Positions 45,248 through 57,479 of a stretch of DNA of 64,000 bases are shown one piece after another. A program made the position numbers and the translations under genes. The notes beneath the pieces are model-generated. The model ran no database searches, was not told where the DNA came from, and worked only from the letters and a program-made list of their open reading frames with translations. Position 1 is the stretch's first letter, and every line of letters starts with the position of its first letter. Origin of the DNA: Sipunculus nudus (Eukaryota; Annelida; Sipuncula; Golfingiida; Sipunculidae); contig CM049307.1 in assembly GCA_026874595.1 (NCBI GenBank), positions 44,947,678 through 45,011,677 of the forward strand, written 5' to 3'.

Positions 45248-46885
45248 TTATTCCAAATAGTTCTAATATCCAAACAGTTCCATGTCAAGCGCAAAAAATT
45301 TTTTAGCTTTGCCTTGGTTTCATGATTCAGGTTTCTTGAAAGCCTGAAGTCTGAACAATTTCCTTTGCGATTTCATGATATTTAGATAAGCTTCTAGGTT
45401 CCCAATATTTGTCATTTGCTCTTGGATAACTCCTTGACAGAAGCGTTCCCAGTGCCCCCTTGAATGATGATGGCTTAGAACTTCTGGAGGAAAGGCAGGC
45501 ATGTCTGCTGAACGATCGATAAATCCAGCAGTCTTCCACGCTCGCCAATTCTTTTCGAGTGTAATTTCTGGAGTCAGACATGAGTTGTCGGCTTGTTCAT
45601 CCACACGAAACTTGCAAGTGCTTTCCAAGGTGTCATTTGATACCGGTTTCACCTTTATTTTTGTCGAAAGGTATGCAACATCGGCTGCAGCAGAATCAAG
45701 TTTGACGATAGCGTCATAATTGATTCCACACACTTGACAGAGATGATAATATAAGAGAAAATGGTAACCACCTAGTCTTCTCCTGTTCCATAGCATCGAT
45801 AAAATACTGAACAAATTCTACAAAGGTCTAATTGTGGCTACATCTGAGAGAAATATTGTCCGCTTTTCTTTGATATTTCTTAATTATTCTCCTAGCCATT
45901 TCCTCATATTTAGAATTTGGTCTTATAAATTTGTTCATATATGCCGACCAAAGTCTGTCATATGGATGACGAACTGTTATAACTTTGGGAAAATCCTTTA
46001 TGATTCTTTTCTTGCTTGGGAAGCTCTCTTATAGTTTAGCTTTATTACCAAAACATTTTCGTCTCCAGAAGTTCGACCCGCTTTTGGAACAAAGCACAAG
46101 AGTAAATTCTTTTTGTCATCAACACGAATTGTTATGTTGCCCCATGGATGTTTGATGAAATAGTAGTTGTTTCTTGCTTCGCATACATGTTGGACCATAA
46201 TCAATCGCTCACTGTGCAGCTCGACCTATCATAAGCAATATCCTGTAACAACAATAAACCAAAGTCTAATAAATTTAGACAAACAGAAATGGTATTTCAC
46301 AATCGCTTACTCTTCTGCTCGACCTTTTTGTAAGAAATATCAGGTAACGTTAGTAAGCTAACATTTAATATCTCTAGACAAATGTTATTGTTTAACTGAA
46401 TACTTTCCAAATATTTTGCAGCACTATGGTTTTATAATTCAAAGCGTAAAGGTGCGATATAATATTTTAAAGATTAATCAAACACATCCAGGGGTCAAAT
46501 TTGTACATAATGTGTCTATTGCTTGATACATAGATGGACAGACTATTGCCCACATCTTTGCTTTGTTTACTGAATGGAGGCAATATAATTAAGTGTTAAC
46601 GTGTGTTTGATGAACCTCATTAAAAAAATATAATTTTCATCTCAACATATATAAGAAAAAATATTTAAATGAATAAACCCATTTCAATTGGGATGAAGTC
46701 AAGTACCTGTGTCCGGAGATTATTAATTTTGTCAAGAACTCTTGTTCCTGCCATTCTGGATATATTTAAGAGGCTATACTTTAAGTAGGAAAGCCAGAGA
46801 AGAGATGCGCAGATGGTGCTGATCATCAGTATCTTGAAACAAAATCTGAATGTAAGCGATGTGAACGTTGATTGTGAGCCGTACC
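45248..46885 (-). pseudogene. Sulfotransferase D2 pseudogene, both exons present
   Basis: Anchor exon 46707-46885 is intact (acceptor TTTCAG, hydrophobic FKILMISTICASLLWLSY, donor GTACTT, phase 0 as in A and B). Catalytic exon 45248-46242 keeps the PKAG loop and VRHPYDRLWSAY but is broken: a base is lost in the first 20 bases of the exon (ATAGG for ATAAGG), the frame shifts after PKAG and again later, and a stop replaces the lysine after LFGY. It differs more from A and B than they do from each other, so it is an older copy. Confidence 0.85.
46192..46400 (-). repeat. Exon-edge minisatellite, array 3, continuous with the D2 exon
   Basis: Here the first unit is the genuine 5' edge of the D2 catalytic exon (inverse of CTCACTGTGCAGCTCGACCT, then the acceptor GTTACAG|GATATT), followed by one further degenerate unit at about 46300-46400. 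This junction shows the origin of the repeat. Confidence 0.75.
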
Positions 46886-47009
46886 CTGAAACATATGCAA
46901 CCACCTGCCAACATAAACTATACATTTCCCTCCGAGCAATGACCTGGTACAATAATAAGTGGTTACGACAAAACGAACGTTATCCATGTCATGTTATATT
47001 ACTGTGTAT

Positions 47010-48590
47010 TTTGATAATTTCGGTGACTTAAAATTTGACACCGAGTTGGTAAATAAATTCGTTATTTTCCTCTGAAGGTGTGTATTGACACAGGACTGAA
47101 ATTCCAATAGTAACCGCCAACATATTCTTTATAATATCACAGACCTGTATTTTAAGTATCAGATCTGTGACTCATCTGCAGTATTACTTATGCGAGCACT
47201 CGATTCAACGCCGAAAGTGTTCCTAGTTGAGGGAAGAATATTAAGTGTCCAGTTCTAGATCCAAATGCGGATACAAGATTTAATGTTCTCAGTGTCCGCA
47301 TTATCCCCTTATATTTCAGTCAGATGTTGATTGAAAATGGACGCAGAGGTGTGCGTGAGCCAGGAAACCATTTCAACTATTAAAAGTCATAAAGATATAC
47401 ATTCAATTGAGCTGAAATATTGAATCCACTTTAACTACAGTATAACTACAGAATACATGAGTCCAAAATTAAGAATAATAGTCTCGTCAATAGTCTCAGT
47501 CAAAACTGTAGCCTTACCATATCCCATTTTTTCCGGATGTTGTAGGATGTTTATAATTGAAACTTTTACAATTAAGCATGATATATTAAGTATAGGCTGA
47601 GTAGTTGCATGTTGGTGCCACCTGCCTGAAATACGTTAACTCGGTGTAAAAGTGTGCTTAATCATATTATCCGTCTACCAATGCATATCATTTACATTTG
47701 CCCGTTACTGCAATCATACCGACACGGTGGCAACCAGATAAAGCAGCTGCATAAGAAAAGATAACAGCTCTTGCGATTATATTTGCATGTACACATGTAT
47801 GTATGTATGTATGTATGTATGTATGTATGTATGTATACGCGTATCTATGGGCATGTATCTGTGTATCCAAGTATATGATTATTTCTGTTTATTTAATATG
47901 TTGTCAGAAATCAATGACATGATACATTTATCAAGGAGAAACGTAAGAACGATTGATTCTACAACAGGAATAGTTCATCGCCTCAGAATATGAGCACCTG
48001 TTCTCTGTGGCACTTTGAGTACATTAAGTTGCAGTATAGGGATTCAAACTACTACGTATGATAGGGCACCAATAGCGAAAAACAATACAAGAAGCAAGAA
48101 TGGTTGAAATAGTGGAAATGGTTATTTACGTTATCAGCAACTATGTTAATTATGTCCTTGCAATTTTGAGAGACCTACTTCGGCTAGCGTTTCTTATTGT
48201 GGGAAACGCGATCATACTGGAAAACAGACCTTTCATGCCCCTGGGTTGCTTATTTCTCACTGTGTGTTGGCACTGCTGAACTTAACACTATAAGGTCACT
48301 TATTTGGTCTAAAAATTGATTAGACACCGGGACTCATTATAACCCTGAATTGATCTGAATTATTAGAGGATTACATTACATGTTGCGAACTCCTTCTTTA
48401 TTATTATGACATGGCAAATCCCAAGGCTTCGGGTAAAACGTTGATCTTTGGCTTGGCTATTAAATAATCTATTAATAATAATCTATTATTTAAGGAGCGC
48501 CTTTAAAGATTGCGAAGTTGATTTACATTGAACGCATATAATATAAACTTTATTCATTTTATATGGATTGTGCAACTAGTTAAAATAACT
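47010..48590. other. Intergenic DNA with (ATGT)n microsatellite
   Basis: The GTAT/ATGT tetranucleotide array spans 47793-47836. Nothing else was recognised; frames over it are artefacts. Confidence 0.5.
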
Positions 48591-48598
48591 AATACGAG

Positions 48599-48775
48599 GC
48601 CCTCTCCGTGGCTCGGATGTTGGCCCTCGGTAGTCGGTAAGGGTGGATGAAACCGGAGAACCATAGGCCTTGGACGGGCCACTATAACCCACTGTCATAG
48701 CCACCCCGGGAATCGAACCCGGGTTGCCAGCGGAAAAGGCAAACCGTTTTACCACTCAGCTGACCAGTCTCCAAA
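48599..48775 (-). repeat. tRNA-derived SINE
   Basis: Read on the minus strand: GGTCAGCTGAGTGGTAAAAC (A box region), then CCCGGGTTCGATTCCCGGG (B box with paired T stem), then a non-tRNA body containing GGTTCTCCGGTTTCATCCAC. The body and the weak acceptor stem separate it from a true tRNA gene. Confidence 0.75.
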
Positions 48776-48779
48776 CATA

Positions 48780-49480
48780 CATAAACGAGAAAGTGACGAA
48801 AGTGACGCAGATGATTTAGTTCGTGGGTTGGATTTTAAGGAGTCAGAATATCACAAATGCAAACGGTGCAATATCATGGAGAGATTTAAACACGATAAGA
48901 AGTAGCTGAAACTAGAAGGTCAGAGTAATAGGAAGAGAATGTAGAGAATATTGAAGACGTTTGACAACCACCAAGTAAGAAGCGTAGTCAGACTTGTATT
49001 TGACGTAGCCACGAACTAAAATTTCTAATATTATGGGATTAAAATAATGATGAACGCAGCTAGGGTTTCTCTAGGATCGCCTGTTTCATCAAGCGCGTAC
49101 TCGCGCTCTTTCAGAGTAGCACGATAGGTACTTGTAAAAGATACAATTACTTGTAAAAATACAAGTAAATATACGAAAATGTGGGATATTAAGACAAAAC
49201 AGTGTAACATTCCACACCTACAAAATTATTATGCCGATCGCATAATATCAATATATAAAAGAGTCTTTCTTAAGAATAAGTTGAAAGCACTGGTTCGCAG
49301 ATGTAAGCTAGGTACAAATGGTTAAACGGTAAAACGAAGAGTCCAACAGAAAACACTGGTTGGCTAGAGTCCTCAGATAGCAGGTAGATTATGGGGATTA
49401 TTGGCCCGAAGTGTATTCTCGTGACCTACAGGATAGTTTTGATACATTGTTTCCTTCTCATGTTAAACGTTTTTGGCCTA
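48780..49480. other. Intergenic DNA between SINE and pseudogene E
   Basis: AT-rich, nothing recognised. Confidence 0.4.
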
Positions 49481-51072
49481 TTAATGATACTTCTTATTTC
49501 CAAACAGGTCCATGTCAAACGCGAGAATCTTTTCTTGTTTCTCTTTGGTGTCCTTGCTCAGGTTGTTGAAAGCCTCGAGTTTGATTTATTTTCTCCGAGA
49601 GTTCATGATATTTAAGTATAATTCTAGATCTCCAACACTTGTCAACTGTTCTTTAATTACTCCATGAGAGAAGCGCTCCCAATGTTTCTTTGAATGCATA
49701 GAACGTCTGAGGGCAGGGCTGGCAAGTCCGCTGAGGGATCGATTACACCAGAAGTTTTCCACGCTCCCTAGAGTCTTTCCAGAGTAACCTCTGGAGTAAG
49801 ACAGGAGCTGTTGGCCTGCCTATTCACACGAAACTGGCATTTGGCAAAGAAAATCCATTTATTTTTCAAGGTGTCATTAGATATAGGTTCAACTTTAGTT
49901 TTTGTAGAAAGGAATGCATAATCTGTGGTAGCAGTCTCCAGTTTAACAATAACGTTATATTTGTTTCCACAAACGTCACACATGTAATAGTATGGCATAA
50001 AATGAGGATCGTTTAGTATGCCACGTTCCACCGCATTGGTAAAATACTGAAGAAATTCTTCAAAGATAATATTGTGACCACATCTAAGAGAAATAATGTC
50101 TGCATTTTCTCGATACTGCGCTATGATCTGTTTTGCCATGTCCTCATATCGGGAATCTGGTCTTGTAAATTAATCAGTGTACGCTGACCATAGGCCGTCA
50201 TATGGGTGACGAACTGCTACAGCTTTAAGATAATTCTTCATGATTCAATACCTTTTTTCACTTGAATAACCCCGTAATGCTGTAGCATTTAGGTCTACAA
50301 TTTTTCTTCTCCAGAAGTTGCATCCCGCTTTTGGGATATAGCAAAAGAGTAACATTTTGGCCTCATTTATGACATTTGTCATGTTTCCCAATAGAAGTTT
50401 AACAGTGCAGTAGTTCATTCTTGTTTTGCATACGTTTTACAGCCTGGTGAGCCTTTCACTGTGTAGCGCGTCGTTTTGATGAGTAATACCCTGCAGCGAC
50501 AATACAGCAATGTTTAATTCCTGTAAACGAATTTAAATTTTATTCCTTGCATGGTAACATAATTTACACCTGCCTATTCCAATAACAATTATTTTAGAAT
50601 TGCATATGTTTCATACTTAATTATTAATCGTTATCGTACTGAAATGAAAGGTTTAATCAAGAAACATTGATATGTTTCGTACGGGTTATTGACAAGCCAT
50701 AATCATATAAATGGTTATTTTATTGTATATATTAACTGATTATTCTATCTAGGAAAGTTAATTTCTTGATAGCGGCATGGCCTCTTTCATACTTGCTTTC
50801 CTTTTTGAGGCAACAAAGACAATGACTGAATGCTAGCTAATACTGTCCAAACATATAAGGCGGTATAACCGTTTGTTAAATTGTTATAGAATACTCAAAT
50901 TTATTTACGTACTTTATAATTGAAACCAATCAAATCATTGTGATTTTGTATAAATGGATTACCTTTATTTTATTTTGTTTATTTTAGCGGCACATCAAAA
51001 GAAGAGAATAGCAAATTTTGATGACGATCAATATGTTGATACATGATCAGAATGTAAGTAACCTGACGTATC
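49481..51072 (-). pseudogene. Sulfotransferase E pseudogene, both exons present
   Basis: Catalytic exon 49481-50490 begins after a CTGCAG acceptor and keeps CYIPKAGCNFWRR (complete PAPS loop) and VRHPYDGLWSAY, where the second arginine of the 3' motif is glycine. In-frame stops occur after SERLTRL, after SSEKRY and in the TDKF motif (TD-stop-F), and the C-terminal third is frameshifted before FAFDMDLFG. The anchor exon starts at 51072 after TTTCAG but has lost about five codons and has a stop (TGA where A has AGA). The central ~120 residues remain open at 49768-50139. Confidence 0.85.
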
Positions 51073-51099
51073 CTGAAATGTATTCATCAAATATTACAC

Positions 51100-51970
51100 A
51101 GGATTCACATTTGTATTCCTCATGACAATAACTAGTGACCAATGGGTCATGACGCTCAGCATTCTAGGAAGACATTCACAAAATAAATTTTATCATGTGA
51201 ATCCCTAAAAAACCTAATTCAATTGAAGCATAGCTCACAAGATATGGGTAACAGAGACCTAATTTCAGGTTTCCAAGGAGATTTTGCATGGAAATCCCTA
51301 GATGTCAAGATTCTACAGATTCCCCAACAATCGGTGTTATACAGTATCTCCAGTCTGGATTTAATTGCGGATGCAGGAATAGCCGTTCTCAGTATTCTCA
51401 TTATGTTCATGTAATGTCATAGTTTTTTAAATATTTGTTTTTTCAAACATAATCCTGAAAGCAGCCTGGGTTTTATTTTATAAAAATATTTGAATTTTGT
51501 GAATACCTTTGTAATTTGTTTCTGCCTTGACGGGAACCCATTGTCCTGTAGAAACCTTTGTCAGTTTGGGCCCAAGTATTAACATTAAAATATAGTAGTT
51601 TATATAGTGCAGACATTGGATTATGAAAATGAATTTAAACATAATCAATATGATTCTCAAGTGTAAGAGTATTAATCTTACAAACGTTTAAATGTTGATA
51701 TTGTACAACAAGGAGCAGTGTCTTTAATAATATGGTTTAAAAATCTAACTCGTTTAAACTGTAAAGTTTTAATGTAGACTGTAGTTTTACACACAGGCAC
51801 ATGGCAAAATGCTTTCTTCTTGTTCTGTAATCCTGTAAATCTAGGATTTTTCAAAATAATTTAGATACAATTAAAGGTATATTTCATAATTAACCTTTTA
51901 AATAAATAAATCAATACTATAATTTTAGATATTTTGAAATGCTAGTGACACAAGAGAAACAAACGTACAG
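51100..51970. other. Intergenic DNA with dispersed repeat
   Basis: 51228-51290 repeats the block at 46-120. The rest is AT-rich and unremarkable. Confidence 0.5.
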
Positions 51971-51974
51971 CTCT

Positions 51975-52260
51975 CTATTGTAGCCTGAATTGTGAGAGTA
52001 GTGCAGACACCCCTGCAGAATCCCACACCTCCATACAATAGGTTAAATATGAAAAGATAAAATAATAATAAACTATAATTAGAGTAGACTCTTCAAACAT
52101 CTTCATTGCTTTCCCTGTAATTCCTATACCTTTAGAAATTGTGGTCTTTATGTGCTGTTTGTGCATTGGCCACTTCAGTTGTGAACATATTATTACTCCT
52201 ATTAAGTTTGTAGAGTCTTCTCTGGAGATATTGTCGCCATTCATCAAAATACTCCTATTA
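51975..52260 (-). mobile_element. LINE reverse-transcriptase C-terminal fragment
   Basis: The minus frame reads MNGDNISREDSTNLIGVII, then KWPMHKQHIKTTISKGIGI and FSYLTYCMEVWDSA, the RT thumb of a CR1/Jockey-type non-LTR element. Different from the LINE at 34775-35908. Truncated at both ends. Confidence 0.75.
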
Positions 52261-52574
52261 ACATTAACTCTTCATTTGTTATGGATGAAATGAGGCATTC
52301 TACTGAAATTTATAAATATGCACTGTGGGAAATGCAAAATAGTGAGATATATCCAGGGTAAACAGTATTATAACAATTATATACGTCTTTCTGGACGTCT
52401 CGGTCTCTGGCATAACCGCTTAATTTCATCAGGAATACGCCGATGTCATTTCCTGTCAGAACCTTTCTCACTGACAAGTTTTGAAGTTTCACAATTGATA
52501 CATATATGGTCCAGGCTGTCTCAAAGCCATACCTGGAAGAGGTTTGTTATGAGCAGAAACGGCCACTAGCAAAT

Positions 52575-52850
52575 CGGCTTTGTGGCTCAGGGGTAGAGCA
52601 CAGGACTCAAAGCAGGAAGGTCAGGATGAAATTTTCTCGGTCGGGCCCCAATCAACGGTGAGCACTCTGCAGGCTTAATGGGAAGGCTGTACCCCTCAGC
52701 CGTGAATCATTCACAAACGAGTTCATCTTTAGGAGGTTCTTCAGTGTTATGATCCAGTCATGGATATAAATACACAACAAGGACCTGCAGGTGCGGTAGA
52801 CACCGGGCCTGGGTGACACCAGGATATAAATATGACAGAAAGCGAGTGCT
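52575..52850 (+). repeat. tRNA-derived SINE, decayed
   Basis: TTTGTGGCTCAGGGGTAGAGCA is a good tRNA D-arm/A box. The B box is degenerate (GGTCAGGATGAAAT). A body with CCCTCAGCCGTGAATCATTC follows. It could be a tRNA pseudogene. Confidence 0.5.
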
Positions 52851-53022
52851 ACCACCCTACCACGAGTTTGCAGATATATATACTTCGATTACTTTGGCTA
52901 TTTTGCCGCTACTTGAAAAAAAAAAGCTCAGCAGGCTATTTGCAGATACAGATAGAATGGCCAATAACATATACATGTCTATGTAGCAGGAACAATAAAG
53001 ACACCCACTAAAACTTTGTTAA

Positions 53023-53734
53023 TGTCATGCAGTTAAAGCTTACATGGGGCCACTCATATAATTAGAGGAATTGTGATAGCAAGTGTGATTTTCTGCCATA
53101 GTAGTTAAATCATAAAAGGATGTACTTACCTAATTAGGTGGGGTGTCTGGGATCTGTGTGTCATAGCGGTCAAAGAGGTCTCTGGGATGAAGCAAGGCTT
53201 GAAAAACAGCCACATGTTCAATTGAGTTTGTTTGAGTCGCAACTACACAGCACAAGTTAAAGGTTTCAACACGACTACATAAAGTTCTAGGTGAAAACAT
53301 GTCTTCCTTACTGCCCTTTGAATTACCTTTATATATGAGTTGCACAATATCCATATGCAAACAGAAGTGGTATGCATGTATATTAGAGAATTCATGTTAA
53401 GCGAAGGAGACTTGTTTCATTCTTAGGAGGAAATTGAAGGAAAACTAGTAACTTACTAATCAAGAGATCCACCGCACCGACCTTGGGTGCCAGAATTTCA
53501 GAGCAATTGTTACTGAACAAAATAAAGCTCCAAAACGTGTGTTCAATTAGGGAATAGAGTAGTCACAGAAGTCATCCACAACTGCAAACATGGTGGGAGG
53601 GCTTAGCAAGATAATTTCCATGTTTTTTGTTTTAGCAATGCATGAACGCGTCACCTAATTAAGTAAACTCAAACTTGCTATTACAGCTCCTCTAATTTAA
53701 GAGTAGCCCCATGTCAGCGATTAAATATATGACA
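53023..53734. mobile_element. Fold-back element with ~65-bp inverted repeats
   Basis: The left arm 53023-53085 (TGTCATGCAGTTAAAGC, ACATGGGGCCACTC, AATTAGAGGAATTGTGATAG) is matched by the inverse of 53672-53734 (ACATGGGGCTACTC, AATTAGAGGAGCTGTAATAG). A second inner inverted match, CTTACCTAATTAGGTG (53125) against CACCTAATTAAGT (53652), extends the stem. No transposase; it sits 13 bases from the gypsy 3' LTR. Confidence 0.65.
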
Positions 53735-53746
53735 AAATGTTTTGGC

Positions 53747-53912
53747 GGGTGTTATGGTGTCGATTATCAATAGTAAAGAAAATCCGACACGAAAAGGTGC
53801 ACGAACAATTTCCTTCTAGGTCTCGCATGCGATCTTACTTGACCCTTGGCTATTAATGGTTTCTGCCAGATGGCAGTACAATACGGTTAAGTCCCTACAA
53901 CTCTTCCCTTTA
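53747..53912 (-). repeat. 3' LTR of the gypsy element (alignable part)
   Basis: Pairs with 57178-57368. The divergence is clearly visible, so the insertion is old. The outer (5') border of the LTR could not be fixed in either copy. Confidence 0.65.
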
Positions 53913-56900
53913 TATAAAACAGTCTCTCATCATGACTGTTACTTTAACGTGATTACACTTTGTAGTCTTATCACAGTGTATGGGTTATTGTTGAATGGAG
54001 TGAGCTTATATTTAAAAGTGTAAGAGTTTGGGCATGAAGAAAAACTTACAGGATATGCAATCTCTTATTAAAAAACATATTACTTGAAATGCCCTTTCAT
54101 CCGGGTTTAAGTTCACAAAGCCTCAACACGAGAGAGGTTACCATCACTTCATCCTATATAAAGCTCAGTCTTTACCACTAAGAAGCTAACACATTTCTCA
54201 CATAATGGCACTCTGAGATAGTCTTTGAATCTGACTGGCAGCTTGCGTGTTCATTGTGGGCAACCACTTTGTTGGCAAATGCATGGTTGTGGGATAATTG
54301 TTTGCTGTGCTGGTTCTGTTCTGATGTTTTGTTCTCATATGTTTTGTTCCTGATTGTTTCTGGTTCTATTAAATGTTTCAACAGACGCATCTATTTGTCC
54401 AGTAGTCTATTGCGGTGTTTGTGTTTGTTCATGAATCTTCATAAACTGTGAACAATTGCTGGCGATGGTTTTGTTTCCACGTCTAGCTGTCATCATACTG
54501 CCTTTCCTCATTTTAACAGTATAGAATGCGGGATTATTATATGGGGATTTCTTGTTCTCTTTCCGTTGGCGGGCTAACACTTTATCACCACACTATATTT
54601 TTTTAGCATTGCGGCGTCTGTCAGCATACTGTTTCATTTTCTCCTTTTGATTTTGTCATTAGTTCGGACTTCTGATCCGTTGATATGGAGGTTTCATCTT
54701 TAGATGGTATTTTTTGGTAGTTGAATGCGGTGTCTGCGTTTGTATAAAACTGGGCTGGTGGAAAACCAGTTTTCACATGTAGTGTGGCTCGATATTGTCG
54801 TATTAATTCATAAAGAGCCTTTTCCAGTTCTTTCCTTCAACTTTTACAATTCTGATGGATTTCATTAATGTGTCTATGAAATGCTCTACCTGGTCATGGG
54901 CCTTGGGCCAGCGAGGTGTGATTCTGCGATGTGTAAAACCAAAAACACTAGACAACATCTGAATTCAGTTGTCACTTCTGACGATATCTGGATTTCCATG
55001 GCGAGAGAACATGGTGTCTGGTTTAGGTTTGACTGTGGATGCTGAAGTAGATGCGGCAATTTCCACTTCTGGAAAACGGCTAAAGTGATCTAGAATGACT
55101 AGTAACAATTCACCACTAGGCCTGGGGTCCGGCAAAATATTCATATACCTAAGTCCATAGGCCGGGAGGTATTGCCGACATCTTAAGATGTTCGGGGCTG
55201 TGCGAGGTCTCGTTGTTGTTTAGCATAAAATTTCCTTTATTGATTACGAGATCAACTTTCTTGGCAATTTTGGTAACCAAACTTTTTTATGTCTAAGAAG
55301 TCTCATAGACTTAACAGCACTTTGTGATCTTGAAGGGCAAGTTCAATGACTTTAACCTGTTGTCATTTGTATTGTGTTTGTTGCAATATAATGGATATAG
55401 TATTCCGCTGTGTGATCAGTGTTGGAATTATCCTTCAATGGATGCCTTCTAAGAAGGTCTGCAGGGTTTATCTCGTTTTATTTTCCAGGTTGGGTGGAAA
55501 GGTCAAGGTCATAGGGTTATAAATGAAGTCTCCAGCGTTCTATTCTAGCTGATGCTGGTTTCTGGCTCTTGAAGACACCTTGGAGTGGTTTGTGGTCTGA
55601 CTTGACGATGCCCTTGGAACCATAGACATAGAGATGAAAATGTTGAATGCTCCAGACTACACCTAACATTTCTCCTTCGGTCTGCGAGTAATGAGATCAA
55701 CACTTGTCAAGGCTCTTGTCCGGAACGGCACGGATTCCTCCTATATCGAGGATATGGTTATAGAATATGACCAGACACTGAAAAAATTTACACTTGCCAT
55801 CGTTCAGACGGATGTGGAAATCTTGAATTTGTTGCATCACTGAATTCAGATTTCTCTCGTGTCATGCTTGCGTTTTTTCATGTACTATTATGTCGTTCGC
55901 AAAGTTCATGAATTCGTCTAGTCCATGAGAACCCAAGCTGTTGCGTTTTGAAATTATTTCAGCAGCTGCGTTTATACCGAAGACTACTCTCGTGTACCTC
56001 TGTAATCCTACGTGTGTGCTGAACGTGGTGATTGCACGAATGTTTGGGTGTAACTCTAGCTGATGATAGGCGTGTGCTAAGTCTAGCATACTGCCGATCC
56101 GTTCAGGACTGACATTCAATCAATTGTCGGTATAACATGTTTCTCACGACTGAAACTTATTCTGTTGGATACTGCGTTGTATAAAAAGTTGGCTTGTGGT
56201 CTTTGTTAATTTTTGTTTGGCATACACTAGCAAATTGTCGAATTTTATTCCATGCTCTGCAAATTTTGTCAGTAGCAGGACAAACTGGTCGCCTATATGG
56301 TGCGCCCCCGGCGGGTAACGAAATGAGGTTTGGACTTAACCTGTCTGTATCTGGTGTTACCTGCTAAAGGCGTTTGTTGTATGCGTCGCTCACAAGATTC
56401 TCTGCAAGGGTTCATGAGTTTTTTACGTTTCACTTGGCGCCCGAAATTGATGGCATTTATTGTTTGTCGGGTTTTAATCTGGATGGCTTGTTTTTCACTA
56501 GTTCTAGTGCACGAGCGGCGGTCACCAGTTGTTCTAGTGAAATTTCCCGCTGTAGAACTCGGCGTCTCAGAGCCTGTGATGATCCTGCTTGAATGATCTG
56601 ATGTGTGATCTCTTGGTCTACGTCTGAGAATCTGCATGATCAGGCGAGATGACTGAGTCGTGTCACATAATTGTCAATATTCTCTGTATGTAATTGACTA
56701 CATTGTCTGAAAGTGTATATTTCAAAGGCTTGTTTGTACGGGGGGTAAAATATGCAGGCAGCCTTGCATGCGTGACGTTATATGTCGTAGCAATGCCCGT
56801 GGGTCCTGGTGTGGCCAAAGTATCGTTAATTTCATCAAATGCGGGGCCCACATAGGGAGTGGAAGGGGTTCCTGGCTTCGGGGTTCAGTCATATCCATGG

Positions 56901-57177
56901 CAACTAATAACCTATTGAATCGTTCAAACCACTTTCTCCAACGGGCAGATGATGTTCTCACCTGAATGTATGTCAAAGGTTGGGAACGTAGGGAGATTCA
57001 TAAGTTGTATAGCTATAGTGAACCTACCTGGTTCTGCCGAAGTGCTTTGGCCTGACGCCATGTTGTGAGCCACAATGGGTGTCCGTGTAAGTCCGGAAGA
57101 AACAGTCTTTGAAGTACATATGCACTGACACGGCGTAATACCCGAGTAAAATGCATGATAATCGTCTATTAGTCGCC

Positions 57178-57368
57178 AGTTATGGTGACGATGATCAATA
57201 ATAAAATGAATCCCATACGGATAGTTGCATGAACAATTTGTTTTATTTCTGCTCCCGCCTGCGAGCTTACTTGACCCTTCCCTTAAACTTCCAGGTCACA
57301 AAAATATGCCATTCATGGTCTCTTTAGTGCTTGCCAGATGGCAGAACCATATTGTTAAGATACTACAG
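57178..57368 (-). repeat. 5' LTR of the gypsy element (alignable part)
   Basis: Matches 53747-53912: TTATGGTG.CGAT.ATCAAT, GCGA.CTTACTTGACCCTT and TGCCAGATGGCAG occur in both in order. On the minus strand the LTR ends CACCATAAC and is followed by TGGCGACTAATAG, a plausible primer-binding site. Confidence 0.7.
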
Positions 57369-57479
57369 GGGTCTTTTTTGGACAGGCTACATAGACATTT
57401 ATACGTATTAGGCTAATTTACCTGTACCAGCAAAACACTCTGCTGAGCTATTTTGCTTGTACTTGCAAAATGATTCTTG

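Larger units (their letters stand above)
53744..57415 (-). mobile_element. Decayed Ty3/gypsy LTR retrotransposon
   Basis: Domains appear on the minus strand in canonical order. Gag starts MASGQSTSAEPG at 57062 and contains WRKWFERFNRLLVAMD near 56940; its end includes LEQLVTAARALELVKNKPSR near 56500. RT is at 55862-56119 (MLDLAHAYHQLELHP, and FANDIIV where the family has FADDIIV). RNase H is near 55500-55690 (HFHLYVYGSKGIVKSDHKPL). Integrase is near 54560-55020 (FSRHGNPDIVRSDN, HRRITPRWPKAHDQVEHF). The LTRs match at 53747-53912 and 57178-57368. Stops, frameshifts and the changed catalytic site mean it cannot move by itself. The total is shorter than a typical element, so protease and RT parts are deleted. 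Confidence 0.85.

Noticed and set aside
47688-47993. Frames with YIHTYIHT or YVCMYVCM repeats
   Set aside because: Translation of the ATGT microsatellite on either strand.
48640-48775. tRNA gene on the minus strand
   Set aside because: A and B boxes are good, but the acceptor stem does not pair and a non-tRNA body follows, so it is a SINE.
56330-56965. Plus-strand frames of 65-88 codons
   Set aside because: Opposite strand of the gypsy gag region, whose minus-strand frames have family motifs.
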